Shown: one piece after another, positions 9,109 through 18,030 of the stretch
How positions within the stretch are numbered: position 1 is the first letter of the stretch
How the letters are laid out: each line of letters opens with the position of its first letter
Origin: Paraburkholderia bryophila
GTDB lineage: Bacteria > Pseudomonadota > Gammaproteobacteria > Burkholderiales > Burkholderiaceae
Direction of reading: 5' to 3'
Assembly: GCF_003269035.1 (NCBI RefSeq)
Contig: NZ_QLTK01000006.1
Span: forward strand, 248,001-312,000
Length of the DNA stretch: 64,000 bases
Translations under genes and position numbers: made by a program
The notes under the pieces: generated by a model
Seen by the model: the letters and a program-made list of their open reading frames with translations, nothing else
What the model was told of the DNA's origin: nothing
Database searches by the model: none

Positions 9109-10362
9109 ATGAAGCTGAAACCACGCAAGATTCTGTTGGCACTCGCGCTGGCCGCGGCGGCTGCGGGGACCTCGGCCGTCAGCACGGCGCAGGCGGGCAC
9201 ACTGACGGCCAATATCGCGTTCAAGGGCGCGAGCCAGCGCGCGGTATGGCAGTCGGTGATCGACGACTTCAAGAAAGCGCATCCCGGCATCGACGTGAAG
9301 GTGTCGTTCGTCGACGAGGAAGCGTACAAGGTCCAGTTGCCGGGCTGGCTCTCGACCGTCGCCCCCGATATCGTCAACTGGCATGACGGCGAACGCATGG
9401 CGTACTACGCGCAGCGCGGCCTGTTCGAAGACCTGAGCGGCGACTGGGCAAAGAATGGCTGGAACGACATGTACGCGTCGACCAAAGAGGCGTCGTCGTA
9501 TAAGGGCAAGCAGTACGCCGCGCCGACCGTGTACTACTCGTGGGGCATGTTCTATCGCAAGGACCTGTTCCAGAAGGTCGGCATTGCCGCGGAACCGAAA
9601 ACCTGGGACCAGTTTCTCGACGACTGCAAGAAGCTGAAGGCGGCGGGCATCACGCCGATCGCCGTGGCGGGCCGCGATTCGTGGACGCTCGCGGGCTGGT
9701 TCGATTATCTCGACCTGCGTCTGAACGGCAATGCGTTTCATCAGAAGCTGATGGCGGGCGACATTGCGTACACCGATCCGCGTGTGAAGAAGGTCTACAC
9801 GACGTGGAAGCAATTGATCGACGCCGGCTATTTCATCGACAACTCGCTCTCGTACGATCTGGATTCGGTGCAGCCGTTCCTGTTCCAGGGCAAGGCCGCG
9901 ATGATGCTGATGGGCACGTTCATCACTGCGGGTTTCCCGCCGAACGTGAAGCAGGATATGGGCTATTTCCAGTTCCCGATCATCGACGCGAAGGTGCCGA
10001 CCGCCGAAGACGGCCCGGTCGAATCGCTGCATATTCCGTCGAAAGCGAAGAACAAGGCCGACGCACACACCTTCCTGGCGTTCGTCGAATCGCCTGAGAT
10101 CGGCGCGAAACTGGCGACCGGGCTCGGCTCGTTGTCGGCGAACAGCAAGTCGCCGGAACCGGAAGATCCCATCTCGAAGATTGGCTTCCAGATTCTCGCG
10201 AATACGAAGGGCGGCATTGCCCAGTTCTACGATCGCGATATGACCAAGGAAATGGCCGACGAAGGCATGAAGGGGATGCAGCAATTCATCTCCGATCCTT
10301 CGAAACTCGACGACGTTCTCGCGCAACTCGAGCAGACGCGTAAGCGGATCTACAAGAAGTGA
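9109..10362 (+). CDS. Periplasmic oligosaccharide-binding protein (CUT1)
   Basis: 417-residue extracellular solute-binding protein family 1. The signal peptide (KLKPRKILLALALAAAAAG and on to an STAQA/G cleavage site) precedes a mature protein with the typical family stretches: VDEEAYKVQLPGWLS, PDIVNWHDGERMAYYA, YYSWGMFYRKDLF, AAMMLMGTFITAGFP. A very good ribosome site (AAAAGGAGA) suggests high expression. It is followed by two RNA hairpins before the permease genes, as is usual where the binding protein must be made in excess. Predicted ligand: a beta-galactoside. Confidence 0.93.
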   Translation: MKLKPRKILLALALAAAAAGTSAVSTAQAGTLTANIAFKGASQRAVWQSVIDDFKKAHPGIDVKVSFVDEEAYKVQLPGWLSTVAPDIVNWHDGERMAYYAQRGLFEDLSGDWAKNGWNDMYASTKEASSYKGKQYAAPTVYYSWGMFYRKDLFQKVGIAAEPKTWDQFLDDCKKLKAAGITPIAVAGRDSWTLAGWFDYLDLRLNGNAFHQKLMAGDIAYTDPRVKKVYTTWKQLIDAGYFIDNSLSYDLDSVQPFLFQGKAAMMLMGTFITAGFPPNVKQDMGYFQFPIIDAKVPTAEDGPVESLHIPSKAKNKADAHTFLAFVESPEIGAKLATGLGSLSANSKSPEPEDPISKIGFQILANTKGGIAQFYDRDMTKEMADEGMKGMQQFISDPSKLDDVLAQLEQTRKRIYKK

Positions 10363-10368
10363 GCGGTG

Positions 10369-10449
10369 GCGGCCGGAAGGCCGCTGTTTGTCGTGATCGA
10401 ACGCATAAGTGCGTGGGACCGGAGGAAGCACCCAGGTGCTCACTCCGGT
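10369..10449 (+). other. Two intercistronic hairpins between binding protein and permease
   Basis: Hairpin one is GCGGCC-GGAA-GGCCGC at 10369-10384, seven bases past the stop codon; GGAA is a stable GNRA tetraloop. Hairpin two is ACCGGAG / CTCCGGT (10418-10449) with an inner AGCACC / GGTGCT stem, ending just before the permease ribosome site. Neither has a T-run. Such structures commonly protect the upstream mRNA and lower downstream expression. Confidence 0.6.
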
Positions 10450-10465
10450 CGACAGGAGAATGATC

Positions 10466-11440
10466 GTGTCGCAATCCGTCACCCGCCACACTCTCGGCGG
10501 CTCTACTGAAACCGGCGGCCCGGGCTTGCCCGCAGGCGGCGCGACGCGCGGCGGTTCGCAGGCCGCCAGGCGCCGGCGCCGTCCGTCGCCGACGGCGCGC
10601 CGGCAAAGCCGTGCCGCGTTTCTGTTTCTCGCGCCCGCCTGCGTGATGGTCGCTATCTACGTGGTGTGGCCGATCCTGTCGACCATCCGCCTGAGCTTTT
10701 TCAACTGGGACGGCATGACCGACCCGTCGTTCGTCGGCCTCGCGAATTACGTGGAGTTGTTCCACACGGCGACGTTTTACACGGCGCTGAAAAACAACCT
10801 GATCTGGCTGCTGCTGTTCCTGCTCGCGCCGCCCATGGGTCTCGCCGTCGCGCTGTATCTGAATCAGGCGGTGGCCGGCATCCGCATCGTCAAGTCGCTG
10901 TTCTTCGCGCCGTTCGTGTTGTCGGGCGTGGTGGTGGGCCTGATCTTCTCGTGGTTTTACGACCCAACCTTCGGTTTGCTCGCGGTGATTCTGGGTCACG
11001 GCGTGCCGGTGCTCGGCGACCCCCGCTATGCGACGCTCGGCATCGTGTTCGCGGCACTCTGGCCGCAAACCGCCTATTGCATGATTCTTTACCTGACCGG
11101 CCTGACGTCGCTGAACGCCGAGCAGATCGAAGCCGCGCGAATGGAAGGCGCACGCGGCTGGTCGATGCTGTGGCACGTGATCCTGCCGCAATTGCGGCCC
11201 ACCACGTTCATGGCGATCGTCGTCACCATCATCGGCGCGTTGCGCAGTTTCGATCTGATCTCGGTGATGACGGGCGGCGGCCCGTTCGAAAGCTCGACCG
11301 TGCTCGCTTATTACATGTACGACCAGGCGATCAAGTACTACCGCATCGGTTATTCGGCCGCGGTGGCGGTGGTGCTGTTCGCCATCATGCTGGTGTACAT
11401 CGTTTATCACTTGCGGCGGATGCTGCGCGCCGAGCAATAA
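10466..11440 (+). CDS. Sugar ABC transporter permease 1 (MalF/UgpA type)
   Basis: 324 residues from a GTG at 10466; AGGAGA ends seven bases upstream, which suits this GTG better than the ATG six bases earlier. After a polar, basic N-terminus of about 45 residues comes the first membrane segment (AAFLFLAPACVMVAIYVVWP), with several more and the inner-membrane EAA loop EAARMEGARGWSMLWHVILP typical of binding-protein-dependent permeases. It pairs with the next gene, 10 bp downstream, to form the channel. Confidence 0.92.
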   Translation: MSQSVTRHTLGGSTETGGPGLPAGGATRGGSQAARRRRRPSPTARRQSRAAFLFLAPACVMVAIYVVWPILSTIRLSFFNWDGMTDPSFVGLANYVELFHTATFYTALKNNLIWLLLFLLAPPMGLAVALYLNQAVAGIRIVKSLFFAPFVLSGVVVGLIFSWFYDPTFGLLAVILGHGVPVLGDPRYATLGIVFAALWPQTAYCMILYLTGLTSLNAEQIEAARMEGARGWSMLWHVILPQLRPTTFMAIVVTIIGALRSFDLISVMTGGGPFESSTVLAYYMYDQAIKYYRIGYSAAVAVVLFAIMLVYIVYHLRRMLRAEQ

Positions 11441-11450
11441 GGAGCCGACC

Positions 11451-12302
11451 ATGTTTCCGATCCCCATCGACAAATGGAAGCCGGCCACACGCCGCGTCTA
11501 CAAACTCACGTTGCCGTTCGCGCTGCTGATCTGGCTGCTGCCGATGATCGCCGTGCTCGTCACCTCGGTGCGTTCAACCGAAGAGTTGAGCGAAGGCAAC
11601 TACTGGGGCTGGCCGAAGCACTTCGCGATGCTCGACAACTATCGCGAGGCGTTGACCACCTCGCCGATGCTGCATTACTTCTGGAATAGCGTGCTGATTA
11701 CGGTGCCCGCCGTGGTGGGCTCGATCGCGTTGGCGGCCATGGCGGGATTCGCGCTGGCGATCTACCGGTTTCGCGGCAATTCGACCCTGTTCGCGACCTT
11801 CGTCGCGGGGAATTTCGTGCCGGTGCAGGTGCTGATGATTCCGGTGCGGGATCTGTCGCTACAGCTCGGCCTGTTCAACACCGTCGGCGCGCTGATTCTG
11901 TTTCATGTGTCGTTTCAGACCGGCTTCTGCGCGCTGTTCCTGCGCAATTTCATCAAGCAGTTGCCGTTCGAACTGGTCGAGGCGGCGCGGATCGAGGGCG
12001 CCAACGAGTGGACGGTGTTCTTCAGAATCGTGCTGCCGTTGATCCGGCCGGCGCTGGCGGCGTTGGCGATTCTGGTTTTCACGTTCGTGTGGAACGACTA
12101 CTTCTGGGCCCTTTGCCTGACCCAGGGCGACGACGCCGCGCCGATTACCGTCGGCGTCGCCGCGCTGAAAGGACAATGGACCACGGCCTGGAATCTGGTG
12201 TCGGCGGGTTCGATACTGGCGGCGCTGCCGTCGGTCGCGATGTTTTTTGCCATGCAGAAGCATTTCGTGGCGGGTTTGACATTTGGCGCGACGAAAGGAT
12301 GA
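11451..12302 (+). CDS. Sugar ABC transporter permease 2 (MalG/UgpE type)
   Basis: 283 residues, last gene of the operon. It has the MalG-type pattern: a membrane segment near residue 20 (LPFALLIWLLPMIAVLVTSV), a large periplasmic loop (STEELSEGNYWGWPKHF) and the EAA loop EAARIEGANEWTVFFRIVLP, ending with LTFGATKG. The ATG follows AAGGAG. An intrinsic terminator lies 60 bp downstream. Confidence 0.93.
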   Translation: MFPIPIDKWKPATRRVYKLTLPFALLIWLLPMIAVLVTSVRSTEELSEGNYWGWPKHFAMLDNYREALTTSPMLHYFWNSVLITVPAVVGSIALAAMAGFALAIYRFRGNSTLFATFVAGNFVPVQVLMIPVRDLSLQLGLFNTVGALILFHVSFQTGFCALFLRNFIKQLPFELVEAARIEGANEWTVFFRIVLPLIRPALAALAILVFTFVWNDYFWALCLTQGDDAAPITVGVAALKGQWTTAWNLVSAGSILAALPSVAMFFAMQKHFVAGLTFGATKG

Positions 12303-12362
12303 CCCGGGCTCAACCGGGCTAACGCGCCTCTGGCTGGATTCCTGGTGAGGGATGAGAAGGTT

Positions 12363-12385
12363 GCCCGCGAAAGCGGGCTTTTTTT
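12363..12385 (+). terminator. Intrinsic terminator of the beta-galactoside operon
   Basis: Six-bp GC stem GCCCGC / GCGGGC with a GAAA loop followed by seven T residues, 60 bp after the last permease gene. It is a textbook rho-independent terminator on the plus strand. Confidence 0.92.
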
Positions 12386-12545
12386 CGTGCAGAAAAAGCG
12401 AGCTTCGCGGCTTGCGGTGGACTCGTTAGTTGACCCACGGTGCAACGCGGGGACAGAGTGGTATGCTCGGATGGCAGCGCCAGCCTGTCATTCAACGTTA
12501 GCAGCTTCGAATTCCGGGGCTGAAAAGATCAAGATAAAGAGCAAC

Positions 12546-15119
12546 ATGAGAGCCATTTCAGGGGGCATCCGCTATCTCAACCGGTTGGTGACCGACTCCG
12601 CCAGGGTGTCGGACTACAGCATGTTGGCGGTAGGTGTGATCGGCACGATCGGACATCCGGTTTACTGGCTGTGGTGGACCTTCGTGGATCCTCAGCCCAA
12701 CGAAAGCCTGCTGATGCGGGCTTTTGGCACCGTCTCCTGTGCGTTGCTGCTGTTGCGCCGCTTCTGGCCGGCTTCGACGGTGCGTTTTCTGCCGTGGTAT
12801 TACTTTGTAACGGTTGCCTACTCGCTGCCGTTCTTTTTCACGTATTACCTGCTGACCAGCCATTATTCGGTGATCTGGTCCATGGCCGAATTGGGGATGA
12901 TGTTTTTCCTGATTGCCATCTTTCCGTCATTCGTTGCGTTGGCCATCAATCTGCTTGCCGGCCTCGGGCTGGCCGTTCTGTGCGCCAGAATCTTCGTGCC
13001 GCAAGACGTTTATGTCGACGCGCATCTGTTTATCTATACGTATCTGCCGGTTTATCTATTCGGTATTGTCGCCGGCATCACGTTCAGTTATTGCAGTGCG
13101 AAAGGGGTCGTCACGCACGCCAGGCATGGCGCGCGGCGGGCGCTTGCCGGCTCCATCGCCCAAGAAATGCGCAATCCGCTCAGCCAGTTGAGACATGTGC
13201 TGGACCGCGTGGAAGAAACGCTGCCTGCCGCCACGGACGCGGATCCGGCACCGGCTTTATCGCCCGACAAGGCGGCGGTGTTGTACCGGCATCTGGCGCA
13301 CGGTCAGTCGTCGGTCGATCGCGGCCTGCGCATTATCGACACGACGTCCGACGACGTCGGCGCGTGGCCCATCGGCCCGGACCAGTTCACTTACGTGAGC
13401 GCCGCGGTGGCGACGCGCAAAGCGCTCGACGAGTACGGCTTTACCGATCAGAAGGAGCGCACCAAGGTCCGGCTGGTGGTGCTGGACGATTTCACCATCA
13501 AGGTCGACGAGACGGTCTACCTCTTCACGCTGTTCAATCTGATCAAGAACGCCCTGCATCACATGGGCGCGGATCCGCTCGCCACGCTCACGCTGACGGT
13601 CGACCGGCAAACGGTCATGGTGCACGACACCGGTCCCGGCATTGCGGCCGAGCTTCCGCCGCATCTTTTCGACGCAGTCCCTGCCGAGGGCGATCCGGTG
13701 GGCGCGGGGCTTGGTCTGGCGTACTGTCAGCGGGCCATGCGCGCGTTCGGCGGCACCATCGGCTGCCGTTCGGAAGTGGGTAAATTCACGCAGTTCACGC
13801 TGCAGTTTCCAGCCGTCTCGGAGCGCGAACTCGCGGACCACGAGCGGCGCATTTTCGAGCGCGCCACGCCGTTTTTCAACGGCAAGCGCGTTCTCATCGT
13901 CGACGACGACGCCACGCAGCGCGACAGAGTGCGCCGCGCGTTGCTGAAGGTCGGCGCGCACGTGAGCGAAGCGGCGGACGGCGCAACGTCGCTGACGCTG
14001 CTGGCTCAGTCAACGCCCTTCGACCTCGTGCTGATGGACATCAACATGCCGGTGCTGGACGGTTACACGACGACCGAAAAGATCCGCGCCGACCCCCAGA
14101 GTCCGAACGCCAACGTCCTGATCGCCGCGTACACCGTGGAACCCGGCAACCTCGCGCGCGTGCTGGCGCGGCGCGCCGGGATGGACGAGCTGGTCAATAA
14201 AGCCAGCAGCATGGTGGAACTGATCGGCGTGCTGCAGAAGCTGTTCGAGAGCGGCAGCCAGCATCATCCGAACCAGAGCTTCGACGGGTTTGTCGGCAAG
14301 ACGATTCTGGTGGCCGACGACGACGTCTACAGCCGGTCGCTGGTCAAGGGCTATCTGAAGCGATGCGGCGCGAGCGTCGTCGAGGCGGATCATGGGCGCG
14401 CGGTGCTGGCGCGTCTGCATGAAGGCGTCGCGATCGACGCCATCGTGATGGACATGAACATGCCGGGCATGGGCGGCGTGGAAACCACGGCGTTGATTCG
14501 CGTGCGCACCGACCCCTATGCCAGTGTGCCGATCGTGGCCCTGACCAGCCACTCCGATATGGAAGCCGTGCAGCGCTGTCTCGCCGCGGGTATGAACGAG
14601 GTAATGATCAAGCCGGTGCAGATCGGCTCCCTGTACGCGTCGCTGTCGCGACAGTTCGCTCAGCACCGCGTCGCGAATGCGCCGGGCCGCGTGGAGCCTG
14701 CGCCCGCGCAGGAGGCGCCGGCCGCCCGGCCCGCGCCGCTCAAGGAAGGACCGTTGCTCGACGAAAAGCACCTGCAGGAACTGGTGGCGCTCGATCTGCT
14801 GGATCAGACGTTCCTCAACGGGATCGATCAGATCAGTTTGACGGTGGCGCGGCTGGCCGTCAGCGTCGCGGCCCACGACCTCGCTTCCACGCATGGCGCG
14901 TTGCATATTCTGCTTGGGGTCAGCGGCAATATCGGCGCGAAGGCGCTGCACCAGTTCGTGAGGCAGATTTATCCGCGCGTGGTGGAGGGCGAATGGCCCG
15001 TGGAGGCGGACTGGTTGGCGCGTATCTGCTCGTTGAGCAATCGTTCGGCGCCGGCGTTGCAGGCGTATTTTGCTGCGGTGAAAGCACCCCGCGATCATCG
15101 GGATGCGATAAACGATTGA
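12546..15119 (+). CDS. Membrane hybrid sensor kinase-like protein with degenerate H-box, two receivers and HPt
   Basis: 857 residues. Several membrane segments fill residues about 25-185, as in CqsS/PhcS-type quorum-sensing kinases. The kinase core follows: H-box SIAQEMRNPLSQL, where the expected phospho-acceptor His is Gln (Q206); N-box LFNLIKNALHH; G1 DTGPGIA; G2 GAGLGLAYC. Receiver 1 (about 448-565) carries DDD at 453-455 and D498; receiver 2 (about 586-703) carries DDD at 591-593, D636, T667 and K689. The C-terminal HPt-like domain has ALHILLGVSGNIGA with H787. The ATP-binding motifs look intact, so the protein may act through its receivers and HPt while the H-box is dead, or another His (H217) may serve. 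The ribosome site is weak (AAGAG). The gene is alone between convergent terminators. Ligand unknown. Confidence 0.87.
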   Translation: MRAISGGIRYLNRLVTDSARVSDYSMLAVGVIGTIGHPVYWLWWTFVDPQPNESLLMRAFGTVSCALLLLRRFWPASTVRFLPWYYFVTVAYSLPFFFTYYLLTSHYSVIWSMAELGMMFFLIAIFPSFVALAINLLAGLGLAVLCARIFVPQDVYVDAHLFIYTYLPVYLFGIVAGITFSYCSAKGVVTHARHGARRALAGSIAQEMRNPLSQLRHVLDRVEETLPAATDADPAPALSPDKAAVLYRHLAHGQSSVDRGLRIIDTTSDDVGAWPIGPDQFTYVSAAVATRKALDEYGFTDQKERTKVRLVVLDDFTIKVDETVYLFTLFNLIKNALHHMGADPLATLTLTVDRQTVMVHDTGPGIAAELPPHLFDAVPAEGDPVGAGLGLAYCQRAMRAFGGTIGCRSEVGKFTQFTLQFPAVSERELADHERRIFERATPFFNGKRVLIVDDDATQRDRVRRALLKVGAHVSEAADGATSLTLLAQSTPFDLVLMDINMPVLDGYTTTEKIRADPQSPNANVLIAAYTVEPGNLARVLARRAGMDELVNKASSMVELIGVLQKLFESGSQHHPNQSFDGFVGKTILVADDDVYSRSLVKGYLKRCGASVVEADHGRAVLARLHEGVAIDAIVMDMNMPGMGGVETTALIRVRTDPYASVPIVALTSHSDMEAVQRCLAAGMNEVMIKPVQIGSLYASLSRQFAQHRVANAPGRVEPAPAQEAPAARPAPLKEGPLLDEKHLQELVALDLLDQTFLNGIDQISLTVARLAVSVAAHDLASTHGALHILLGVSGNIGAKALHQFVRQIYPRVVEGEWPVEADWLARICSLSNRSAPALQAYFAAVKAPRDHRDAIND

Positions 15120-15131
15120 TCGATCGATTTT

Positions 15132-15173
15132 GCGTTGCAGCATGATGACTGTCCGGTCGTCATGCTGCAACGC
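15132..15173. repeat. 18-bp inverted repeat between convergent genes
   Basis: Arms 15132-15149 and 15156-15173 (GCGTTGCAGCATGATGAC against its complement) pair over 18 positions with one T:G wobble and a 6-base loop. It starts 12 bp after the hybrid kinase stop and faces msrA. No T-run follows on either strand, so it is not a standard intrinsic terminator, though it may still end or protect both transcripts. Confidence 0.7.
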
Positions 15174-15273
15174 GACGCCGGATCGGCGCCGGGGCTGCGC
15201 GCGACGCCGCAGGCCGGTGGTGCCAACTGACAGCACGCGCATAAAAAACGCGCGCCGTCAGCCGACCGGCACG

Positions 15274-15783
15274 CTAAGCCGTCGCCGTGGGCAGCTTCCA
15301 GCCCGCCCGGATGAAGTGACACGTGTAACCGCCCGGATTGCGTTCCAGGTAGTCCTGGTGTTCCGGTTCGGCTTCCCAGAACGGGCCGGCCGGCACGATT
15401 TCGGTGACGGCTTTGCCGGGCCACAGATCGGAAGCGTCGACATCCGCCACCGTTTTCAACGCCACCTGCTTCTGCTCGTCGCTGAGATAGAAGATCGCCG
15501 AGCGGTAGCTCGTGCCGACGTCGTTGCCCTGACGGTTCTTCGTGGTCGGATCGTGAATCTGGAAGAAAAATTCGAGGATCTGCCGATAGCTGATCCGGCT
15601 CGGATCGAACACGACCTCGATGCCTTCCGCGTGCGTGCCATGGTTGCGGTAGGTTGCGTTCGGCACATCGCCGCCGGTGTAGCCCACGCGCGTCGACAGC
15701 ACGCCGGGGTAGCGGCGCAGCAGTTCCTGCATGCCCCAGAAGCAGCCGCCGGCCAGCAGGGCGGTTTCGGTTTGCGTCGTCAT
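15274..15783 (-). CDS. msrA: Peptide methionine-S-sulfoxide reductase MsrA
   Basis: 169 residues from the ATG at 15783, preceded by AAGGAGAG. Reduces methionine-S-sulfoxide in oxidised proteins, using thioredoxin. The catalytic motif GCFWG (C14 nucleophile) is at the usual place, followed by the family signatures [24 protein letters not shown] and SYRSAIFY. MsrB is not fused or adjacent. It lies on the minus strand in a neighbourhood rich in oxidative-stress genes (bfr, katG). Confidence 0.96.
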   Translation of the reverse strand: MTTQTETALLAGGCFWGMQELLRRYPGVLSTRVGYTGGDVPNATYRNHGTHAEGIEVVFDPSRISYRQILEFFFQIHDPTTKNRQGNDVGTSYRSAIFYLSDEQKQVALKTVADVDASDLWPGKAVTEIVPAGPFWEAEPEHQDYLERNPGGYTCHFIRAGWKLPTATA

Positions 15784-15963
15784 TTCAATCTCTCCTTGAG
15801 TGGCGTCGCGCCACGCGGCGCGCAACGCGTCGGCGAACCGGTTCGCCGTCTATCGGACAGTACGATACCGGAATGACGCCGTGCTCGCAGCGGGCCTTTA
15901 GCTTCGCCTCGACTCGACCTCGACTCCGCCGCGGTTCCGTCTTGGCTCCCCGTCAGTTCGACC

Positions 15964-17013
15964 TCAGTTCGACCTCAGCGGACGCAGCGGCAGAATGCAT
16001 AACGCGGCGAACAGACCGAGCGCGCCGCCGAGCAGCGTTTCCCACGCGCGCGCGGCAAGCAGCGGGACCGAGTGCACGCCGCCGGCGGCCAGCGTGACGA
16101 TCAGCGTGAACGCGAACGCCGCGCAGGCGACGTCGTAGCGATTGGGCAAGGCCATCGCGTAGACGATCATGGCAAGGGCGGCGGCGCCCCAAAGCAGCAG
16201 TGGCGCGTGCACGGCGAGCGGCAGGCAGGCGAGCCCGAGCGGCACGCCGATCAAAGTGCCGACGATCCGTCGGCGCACCCGCGCTATCGTGCCGCTCGCA
16301 GACCCCGCCACCACGTAGGTACACGCGGTAATCGCCCACGCCGATTCCCTGAGCCCGACCGCCTCGTTCAGGGCAACGACGACGAGCGAGCCGCTGGCCG
16401 CCTGCAGACCCATCACGAGTTCGGGCGAGAGCCCCCAGCGGCCCGCCACGTCGACGGAAGACAGCGCGGCCGGCGCGGGATGTTCAGCCGGACCGCTCAG
16501 CAGGCGGGGCACGATCGACGCCAGCATCGCGATCAATCCGGCGACGGCGACCGCGGTGAGATCGAGCGGCGTGAGGCGGGCACCGTAGGCCAGCAGTTGC
16601 CCGATATAGATTTGCGAGCCCACCCCCGCGCCGAGCAAGCCGAAGCGCTTGAGATAGCTGACGAGGAACGCGCCCGTCACCAGAGTCAATTCGGGTCCCG
16701 CCGTGGCGACTGCCCGCAGCGCTGGGGAAAGCGCGACGAATAGCGACGCGCCAAACGCCGCGGCTGCACAGAGCACGATCAGATCCCGGCTGGATTCGGC
16801 GCGCGTGGCGCGCGCCTCCGAGACGCTTGCCCATAGCGCAAAGCCGCCGGCGAGCGATCCCACCGACACCGCGCTGGGCAGGCCATGCGTAACGTCCTGC
16901 AACGTGCCGAGCGCGGCCGCGATTCCATACGCGGTGACGAGCCGCAAGCCTTTGATCCGGCGGTGCGTGCCCGGATCGATCTGCTCCAGCCAGCGGAGGG
17001 CGGACTTGACCAA
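15964..17013 (-). CDS. FUSC-family inner-membrane protein
   Basis: 349 residues with many hydrophobic segments arranged in two halves separated by a loop around residues 165-185 (RLLSGPAEHPAPAALSS), resembling the fusaric-acid-resistance/YccS-like FUSC family of putative exporters. The N-terminus (LEQIDPGTHRRIKGLRLVTA) matches short stand-alone FUSC proteins. The start is a TTG only 5 bp after the bfr stop codon, so the two are co-transcribed and probably coupled. The stop codon lies at the junction of an 11-bp tandem repeat (CAGTTCGACCT twice, 15954-15975). Substrate unknown. Confidence 0.75.
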   Translation of the reverse strand: MVKSALRWLEQIDPGTHRRIKGLRLVTAYGIAAALGTLQDVTHGLPSAVSVGSLAGGFALWASVSEARATRAESSRDLIVLCAAAAFGASLFVALSPALRAVATAGPELTLVTGAFLVSYLKRFGLLGAGVGSQIYIGQLLAYGARLTPLDLTAVAVAGLIAMLASIVPRLLSGPAEHPAPAALSSVDVAGRWGLSPELVMGLQAASGSLVVVALNEAVGLRESAWAITACTYVVAGSASGTIARVRRRIVGTLIGVPLGLACLPLAVHAPLLLWGAAALAMIVYAMALPNRYDVACAAFAFTLIVTLAAGGVHSVPLLAARAWETLLGGALGLFAALCILPLRPLRSN

Positions 17014-17018
17014 CGAGC

Positions 17019-17495
17019 TCAGCTCGGCGAATCCATGCCCGATTGCTGGTAATTCTGAATGCCGACCTTGTCGATCAGATCGAGATTCGTTTCGAGCCAG
17101 TCGATGTGCTCTTCGGTCTCATCGAGAATGTGGACGAGAATTTCGCGCGAAATGAAATCCCGCACCGATTCGCAATAAGCAATGCCTTCCTTGCAGGTCG
17201 ACTGCGAGATCCGTTCGAGCTTCAGATCGCATTCGAGAATCTCCTTCGTTTCCTCGCCGATCAGCAGCTTATGCAGGTCCTGCAGATTGGGTAAGCCGTC
17301 GAGCATGAAGATACGGTTGATCAGCAGATCGGCGTGCTTCATCTCGCCGATCGATTCGTCGTACTCGTGCTTGCCCAGTTTTTCCAGTCCCCAGTGCCGA
17401 TACATGCGTGCGTGCAGGAAATACTGATTGATCACGGTCAGCTCGTTCTTGAGTTGCGAGTTCAGATATTCGAGGACCTTTGGATCGCTTTGCAT
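17019..17495 (-). CDS. bfr: Bacterioferritin
   Basis: 158 residues, the normal length. Forms a 24-subunit iron store with ferroxidase centres and intersubunit haem. Ferroxidase ligands are recognisable (E18 in KNELTVINQYF; E51 and H54 in GEMKHADLLINR; DETEEHIDWLE later) and the haem-binding Met is M52. The ATG is preceded by GGGAGG. It is the first gene of a pair with the FUSC protein. No bacterioferritin-associated ferredoxin gene is seen nearby; a Fur-like box lies about 180 bp upstream. Confidence 0.96.
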   Translation of the reverse strand: MQSDPKVLEYLNSQLKNELTVINQYFLHARMYRHWGLEKLGKHEYDESIGEMKHADLLINRIFMLDGLPNLQDLHKLLIGEETKEILECDLKLERISQSTCKEGIAYCESVRDFISREILVHILDETEEHIDWLETNLDLIDKVGIQNYQQSGMDSPS

Positions 17496-17671
17496 GAAGC
17501 CTCCCTGGGGGTTCGGGAAACGTTAGGGAAACGCCGCGGCGGACCCGGCGCTTTATCGGGTAAATCGTTCTGACGAGGTGTCGGCGGCTGGTCTGAGGAT
17601 TACCGCGATTCGCGCACATACCCCGGACCTGTTAGACCAGCTTAGTGGATTACGCACTCAATGCTCAGAAT

Positions 17672-17690
17672 GAGAATTGAAATCGTTATC
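17672..17690. promoter_or_regulatory. Fur-like box upstream of bfr
   Basis: On the minus strand the 19-mer GATAACGATTTCAATTCTC agrees with the Fur consensus at 13 of 19 positions. It lies about 180 bp upstream of bfr in the 535-bp gap between bfr and the divergent monooxygenase. Elsewhere the gap holds the palindrome at 17904 and an 8-bp inverted repeat GCTGGTCT / AGACCAGC (17587-17594, 17634-17641); no gene is seen. Confidence 0.4.
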
Positions 17691-17903
17691 GCGATGTAAT
17701 CGATCTGTAGGACACAGCTGTTTCGCTTTTTTGAAGCGGTGCTGTTTGCGCTCCGCGCAGCGCCCTAATGCAAGTCGCGCGGCAGTGCAAAAGCGAGCTT
17801 CCGTTTTAACGCCTTACCGATCGGTCCGATTTCCCCCCGCTCTACCGTGCCAAACGGGCACAGACTCGCCGCCGTCCAGCGCCGCGAAAGCGAGTAGATA
17901 ATG

Positions 17904-17917
17904 TGAGCGATCGCTCA
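17904..17917. promoter_or_regulatory. 14-bp palindrome, TetR-type operator candidate
   Basis: Perfect palindrome TGAGCGATCGCTCA, 113 bp upstream of the flavin monooxygenase start. This layout, TGAGCG with its complement, is common among operators of TetR-family repressors. No TetR gene is adjacent, so the regulator would be encoded elsewhere. Confidence 0.45.
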
Positions 17918-18030
17918 TAAATTAGAGGCATTCACCCTCAACCGGAATTCACACGATTCCGCCCGATGGGTCCGGTGCCGCGGTCGCCGGACTCAGGCAA
18001 CGGGAACCGGCCGCAAGGAGCGACGTATCG

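Noticed and set aside
17496-18030. Bacterioferritin-associated ferredoxin gene next to bfr
   Set aside because: No frame with the CxC-x2-CxxC cysteine pattern is present in the gap.
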